The position numbers were made by a program, and so were the translations under genes. Positions 61,308-64,000 of a DNA stretch of 64,000 nt are shown piece after piece (position 1 is the first letter of the stretch; every line of letters begins with the position of its first letter). The DNA lies in contig CAIUOG010000110.1 in NCBI GenBank assembly GCA_903900705.1, positions 78,747 through 142,746 of the forward strand, in the 5' to 3' direction. The notes under the pieces are model-generated. The model searched no databases and had not been told where the DNA came from. It saw only the letters and a program-made list of their open reading frames with translations. Origin of the DNA: an uncultured Acidobacteriia bacterium. Lineage in GTDB: Bacteria > Acidobacteriota > Terriglobia > Bryobacterales > Bryobacteraceae.

Positions 61308-62594
61308 CTATTTGTGGCGGAGCACGGAGATGACGTCGTCCGCCGTGATGACGCCCGCCAGCGTGCCATCCGGCTCCAGCACAGGCATGGCCAGCAGATT
61401 GTACTTATCGAAAAGCTCGGTCACGCGGTTCTGCTTCTCTTCGGGACGCGTGGAAATCAGACGGTCCAGGGAAAGGTCCTTGAGCCGCGTCCCTCCGTCG
61501 GCAAGGAAGAGCCGGGCGAGCGGTACAGCCCCGGTGATTCGGTTGGCGGCGTCCGCCAGAAACAGAACATGCGTGTTTTCAAGCAGATCTTCATGCTCGC
61601 GAAGCTGCGCCATGGCGGCCTCGAGCGTGGTTTCCTCCGGCAGCACAATCGCTTCGGTGTTCATCATGCCGCCCGCCGTATCCTCGTCGTATTCCAGAAG
61701 CTCCCGCACGTCTTCAAGCGGATCGCGTTCCATCTCTTCCAGAATCTCGGCCGTGGTTTCGTCTTCCAGTTCCGCCAGGGCGTCGGCCGCCTGATCGGGC
61801 GACATCTCTTCCACAATGTCCGCCGCCACGTCCGGTTCGAGGGCTTCGAGAATACTCGCCTGCATTTTCGGATCGATCTCCGACAACGCTTCCGCCGCCA
61901 CTTCGCTGTCGATCGTTCCCATGATCGCCTCGCGTTCCGCGGGACCCAACTCCTCCACGATATCCGCGAGGTCGGCCGGATGCAGCAGTTCGAGCTTATC
62001 GTGCGAAATATTGAGCCGCAGCCGCCGCAGCGGGTCGGCTTCCACAATGTTGCAGAATTCCCAGCGAATCGAGTTGGGCTGGATGGGCCGCTGCACCTTC
62101 CGTACCCAGTTCGCCGGCACCACACCCTGCGTCAGCCGCCGGAAGATGCTGCGAATCCCCACGTCCACTTCGAGAACCGCCAGCGTGTCCCGCTCGTCAT
62201 GGCGGATTTCAAACGTCACATCGTTGACCCGGACCACCTTGCGGCCATTCACATCGATGATCTGCTGGTCGAGCAGATCCCGCTGAATCCGCAGCATGTA
62301 TTCGTCGGAATGATAGGGATACAGGCGTTCGTTGGAAAGGTGAATACCGCCCGCGAGGGAAATGGAAGCGATCTGATCGTAACGAACCGAAAGCCAGGGA
62401 CCGCCCGCGCCCACCAGGAACCGGTCCACCCGCGCCGGATGAATCAGGGGGACGATAGCGACATCCTTCACCCGTCCGATCCTGCGCTGTTTCAAATCAT
62501 AGACAGGCATCCCGATCGTCTCGGTAAAGAAGAGGAAGTCGAAATTTTCCGCAGCCTGAGTCAGATTTGCCGGGGTCATGATGGTCTGGTCCAT
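61308..62594 (-). CDS. soluble PRC-barrel / MgtE-N / CBS protein
   Basis: Protein of 428 residues without a membrane domain. Order: PRC-barrel-like domain (about 20-110, with ETIGMPVYDLKQRRIGRVKD), a second PRC-like repeat to about 180, then the helical MgtE N-terminal domain (about 195-300; LLHPADLADIVEELGPAER), and a pair of CBS motifs (about 300-428; HVLFLADAANRITGAVPL, LLAMPVLEPDGTLAGVI). Full MgtE is a Mg2+ channel; this version keeps only the sensing part, so it probably acts as a Mg2+/nucleotide sensor. Start is uncertain among 62594, 62603 and 62618. Confidence 0.85.
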   Translation of the reverse strand: MDQTIMTPANLTQAAENFDFLFFTETIGMPVYDLKQRRIGRVKDVAIVPLIHPARVDRFLVGAGGPWLSVRYDQIASISLAGGIHLSNERLYPYHSDEYMLRIQRDLLDQQIIDVNGRKVVRVNDVTFEIRHDERDTLAVLEVDVGIRSIFRRLTQGVVPANWVRKVQRPIQPNSIRWEFCNIVEADPLRRLRLNISHDKLELLHPADLADIVEELGPAEREAIMGTIDSEVAAEALSEIDPKMQASILEALEPDVAADIVEEMSPDQAADALAELEDETTAEILEEMERDPLEDVRELLEYDEDTAGGMMNTEAIVLPEETTLEAAMAQLREHEDLLENTHVLFLADAANRITGAVPLARLFLADGGTRLKDLSLDRLISTRPEEKQNRVTELFDKYNLLAMPVLEPDGTLAGVITADDVISVLRHK

Positions 62595-62628
62595 GGGGTA
62601 CATCCGAATGGGGTACATCCGAACGCCC
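62594..62628. repeat. two 15-bp direct repeats at the start of the CBS gene
   Basis: GGGGTACATCCGAAT occurs twice in tandem (62596-62610, 62611-62625 approximately). On the minus strand it gives the repeated Met-Tyr-Pro opening codons, which blurs the true start. Confidence 0.7.
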
Positions 62629-62755
62629 AGGAGATCCACCCCGCCGCCTGCATGGCGGAGAAAAGAAAAACGGGTTGGAGGCGACTCTACATCAGTTTCG
62701 GACTTACCAGAACCAATATCCCGCACCCGCGACACTGGTGGCAAGCAAAAAGGCG

Positions 62756-64000
62756 TTACCGGAATTCCATCGTGAACGGCATCATGCGAAGCATGCCTCC
62801 GCGCAGGAAGACGCGCGTCCGGTCGTCGTGCCACGCCGCGCGGAAGGCCTCCAGACCGGTGCGGCTCAGCATCGCGTCCACGGCCCTGGCTTCCGCCTCA
62901 GAGGACTCGCCCGACTGCCGGAACAACACGTCCAGCACGCTGCGCCTGCCCGGATACAGCACCAGGTTCACATTGCTGGTCGCCGGAATCCCGGCCTTCT
63001 TCTTCACCAGTTCCAGCGCCCGGTCAATGCCGCCGAGTTCGTCCACCAGTCCGTTTGCCTTCGCCTGATCACCCAGCCAGACGCGGCCCTGCGCCACCGG
63101 CTCAATCTCCGCAACCTTCTTTTTCCTCGCCGCGGCAACTTTCGCGAGGAAGTCCTGATACTCGGAATCGATACCTTCCCGAAGCTTCAGCCGCCCCGCC
63201 TCCGTCATCGGTTCGTATTCGGATTCGATCGTCGCGAACTTTCCCCGGCTGATCAGGCTTTTCGAAATCCCCACTTTGTCGTACAGGCCGCGCAGGTTGG
63301 GCTTCGCAAACACGACGCCGATCGACCCGGTTTCGGTGCCCGGATACGCCACAATCGTGTCGCCCGTCATCGCCATGTAATAACCGCCGGACGCCGCCGC
63401 ATCCGACATGGAGATCACCACGGCCTTCTTCTTCCGCAGTTCGTTCATCGCCCGCCAGAGTTCGTCGGACGCCATCACCTCGCCGCCGGGCGAATCGATC
63501 CGCACCACCACGCCCTTCACGGAGGCATCGTTCGCCACCTTGCTCAGCATCTTCACGAAGGCCGACGATTCGATGCCGCTGTCGCCGGAGGAATCGGCGT
63601 CGCCCCGTGTAATGGAACCCTCGCCAACCACCCAGGCCACTTTGTCCTGCGTCACCACCGAGGCATCAGGCGAGGACAGGTAATCGTGTTCCGCGATCTT
63701 CTTCAGTTCCGTCTGCTTCAGGGCCGTTTTCAGCTCGCCGAACATCTCGTCCTCGTACCGAAGTTCGTCCACCAGTCCGTTCGCCTTCGCCTGCCCGGCG
63801 AGAAACGGCCCGTCGTCGAGCAGTTTGCGGACCGCCGCCACATCTTTCCCGCGACCTTTGGCGATCACGCCGATCAGGTCCGCATAAATCTCGTCGGCCA
63901 CGGTATCGAGCACTTCTTTGGTTTCGGCGCTCATCGACGTCTTCGTGAACATGTCGCCGTAGTCTTTGTACTTCCCGGCATGTTCCACGTCGACCTGCAC
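62756..64000 (-). CDS. sppA: signal peptide peptidase SppA, C-terminal part (5' end outside window)
   Basis: Membrane-linked serine peptidase that digests leftover signal peptides. The first part is cut off by the window edge; 414 residues remain. The visible HAGKYKDYGD matches the GTYKSA segment of E. coli SppA, whose Lys is the general base. The second S49 domain has RIDSPGGEVMAS and SDAAASGGYYMA with the nucleophilic Ser, then GSIGVVFAKPN. The long form, with Lys and Ser in separate domain halves, is implied. The last 100 residues are variable. Confidence 0.9.
   Translation of the reverse strand: MQVDVEHAGKYKDYGDMFTKTSMSAETKEVLDTVADEIYADLIGVIAKGRGKDVAAVRKLLDDGPFLAGQAKANGLVDELRYEDEMFGELKTALKQTELKKIAEHDYLSSPDASVVTQDKVAWVVGEGSITRGDADSSGDSGIESSAFVKMLSKVANDASVKGVVVRIDSPGGEVMASDELWRAMNELRKKKAVVISMSDAAASGGYYMAMTGDTIVAYPGTETGSIGVVFAKPNLRGLYDKVGISKSLISRGKFATIESEYEPMTEAGRLKLREGIDSEYQDFLAKVAAARKKKVAEIEPVAQGRVWLGDQAKANGLVDELGGIDRALELVKKKAGIPATSNVNLVLYPGRRSVLDVLFRQSGESSEAEARAVDAMLSRTGLEAFRAAWHDDRTRVFLRGGMLRMMPFTMEFR

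Noticed and set aside
60852..63068. Plus-strand frame of over 700 codons opposite cyaY, the CBS gene and sppA
   Set aside because: Spans several real minus-strand genes and shows only Arg/His-rich antisense sequence.
1..64000. tRNA, rRNA, CRISPR array, insertion sequences or prophage
   Set aside because: Gaps between genes are all below about 240 bases and none held cloverleaf-like, repeat-spacer or terminal inverted repeat patterns that I could recognise. The Rpn-type gene is the only hint of a mobile-type element.

Overview
The window is high-GC bacterial chromosome, most likely from an acidobacterium of the Solibacter/Bryobacter type (Bryobacteraceae). Three things point there: two Oar-like TonB-dependent receptors with an N-terminal carboxypeptidase-regulatory-like domain, a secreted protein ending in a TIGR03437-type (Solibacter C-terminal) domain, and several secreted proteins of the kind usually annotated as hypothetical in that phylum. 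LPS heptosyltransferases, lipoproteins and TonB parts show a Gram-negative envelope. Genes are densely packed with no gap above about 240 bases, and I see no rRNA, tRNA, CRISPR array, prophage or insertion sequence.

Layout. 1-5.4 kb: the end of an acyl-CoA dehydrogenase gene, a secreted LolA-like protein, a CDGSH iron-sulfur protein and a TonB-dependent receptor. 5.5-10.9 kb (minus strand): an Mrp-type iron-sulfur carrier, an SDR, a TonB-like protein, and a tight four-gene module (YbjN-like protein, PspA, DUF4178-like protein, large lipoprotein). 10.9-24.7 kb (minus strand): an L-rhamnose locus holding a bifunctional rhamnulose-1-P aldolase/lactaldehyde dehydrogenase, a mannose-6-P-isomerase-like cupin, rhamnulokinase, lutABC, a small cytochrome c, a TonB-dependent receptor, rhamnose isomerase and mutarotase. 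LacI-type operator-like palindromes sit before its first gene and its receptor, and a half-site lies before the isomerase. 24.8-34.4 kb: mixed metabolism, including an esterase, a subclass B3 metallo-beta-lactamase, a deoxyhypusine-synthase-like protein, an aldo/keto reductase, a threonine dehydratase and a GT2 synthase. 34.5-41.7 kb: a pseudokinase-TPR protein, infA, wecB, an Rpn-type nuclease and a GAF-glycogen phosphorylase fusion. 41.9-53.9 kb: the TIGR03437 protein, cdsA-uppS, a quinoprotein-like pair with a heme c/HhH fusion, ygfZ, ssb, and a secreted toxin-fold protein overlapping a ComEA-like gene. 54-64 kb: a SurA-like PPIase, a YhaM-like exonuclease, a BlaI regulator, two heptosyltransferases, an ICMT, a bacilliredoxin, a secreted RraA-like protein, cyaY, a soluble PRC-MgtE_N-CBS protein and a partial sppA.

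The rhamnose locus is the clearest multi-gene system. The receptor would import rhamnose or a rhamno-oligosaccharide. The mutarotase, isomerase, kinase and aldolase/dehydrogenase would yield DHAP and L-lactate. LutABC would oxidise L-lactate to pyruvate, possibly passing electrons to the neighbouring cytochrome. All enzyme assignments come from recognisable motifs and family resemblance read by eye; no database search was run.
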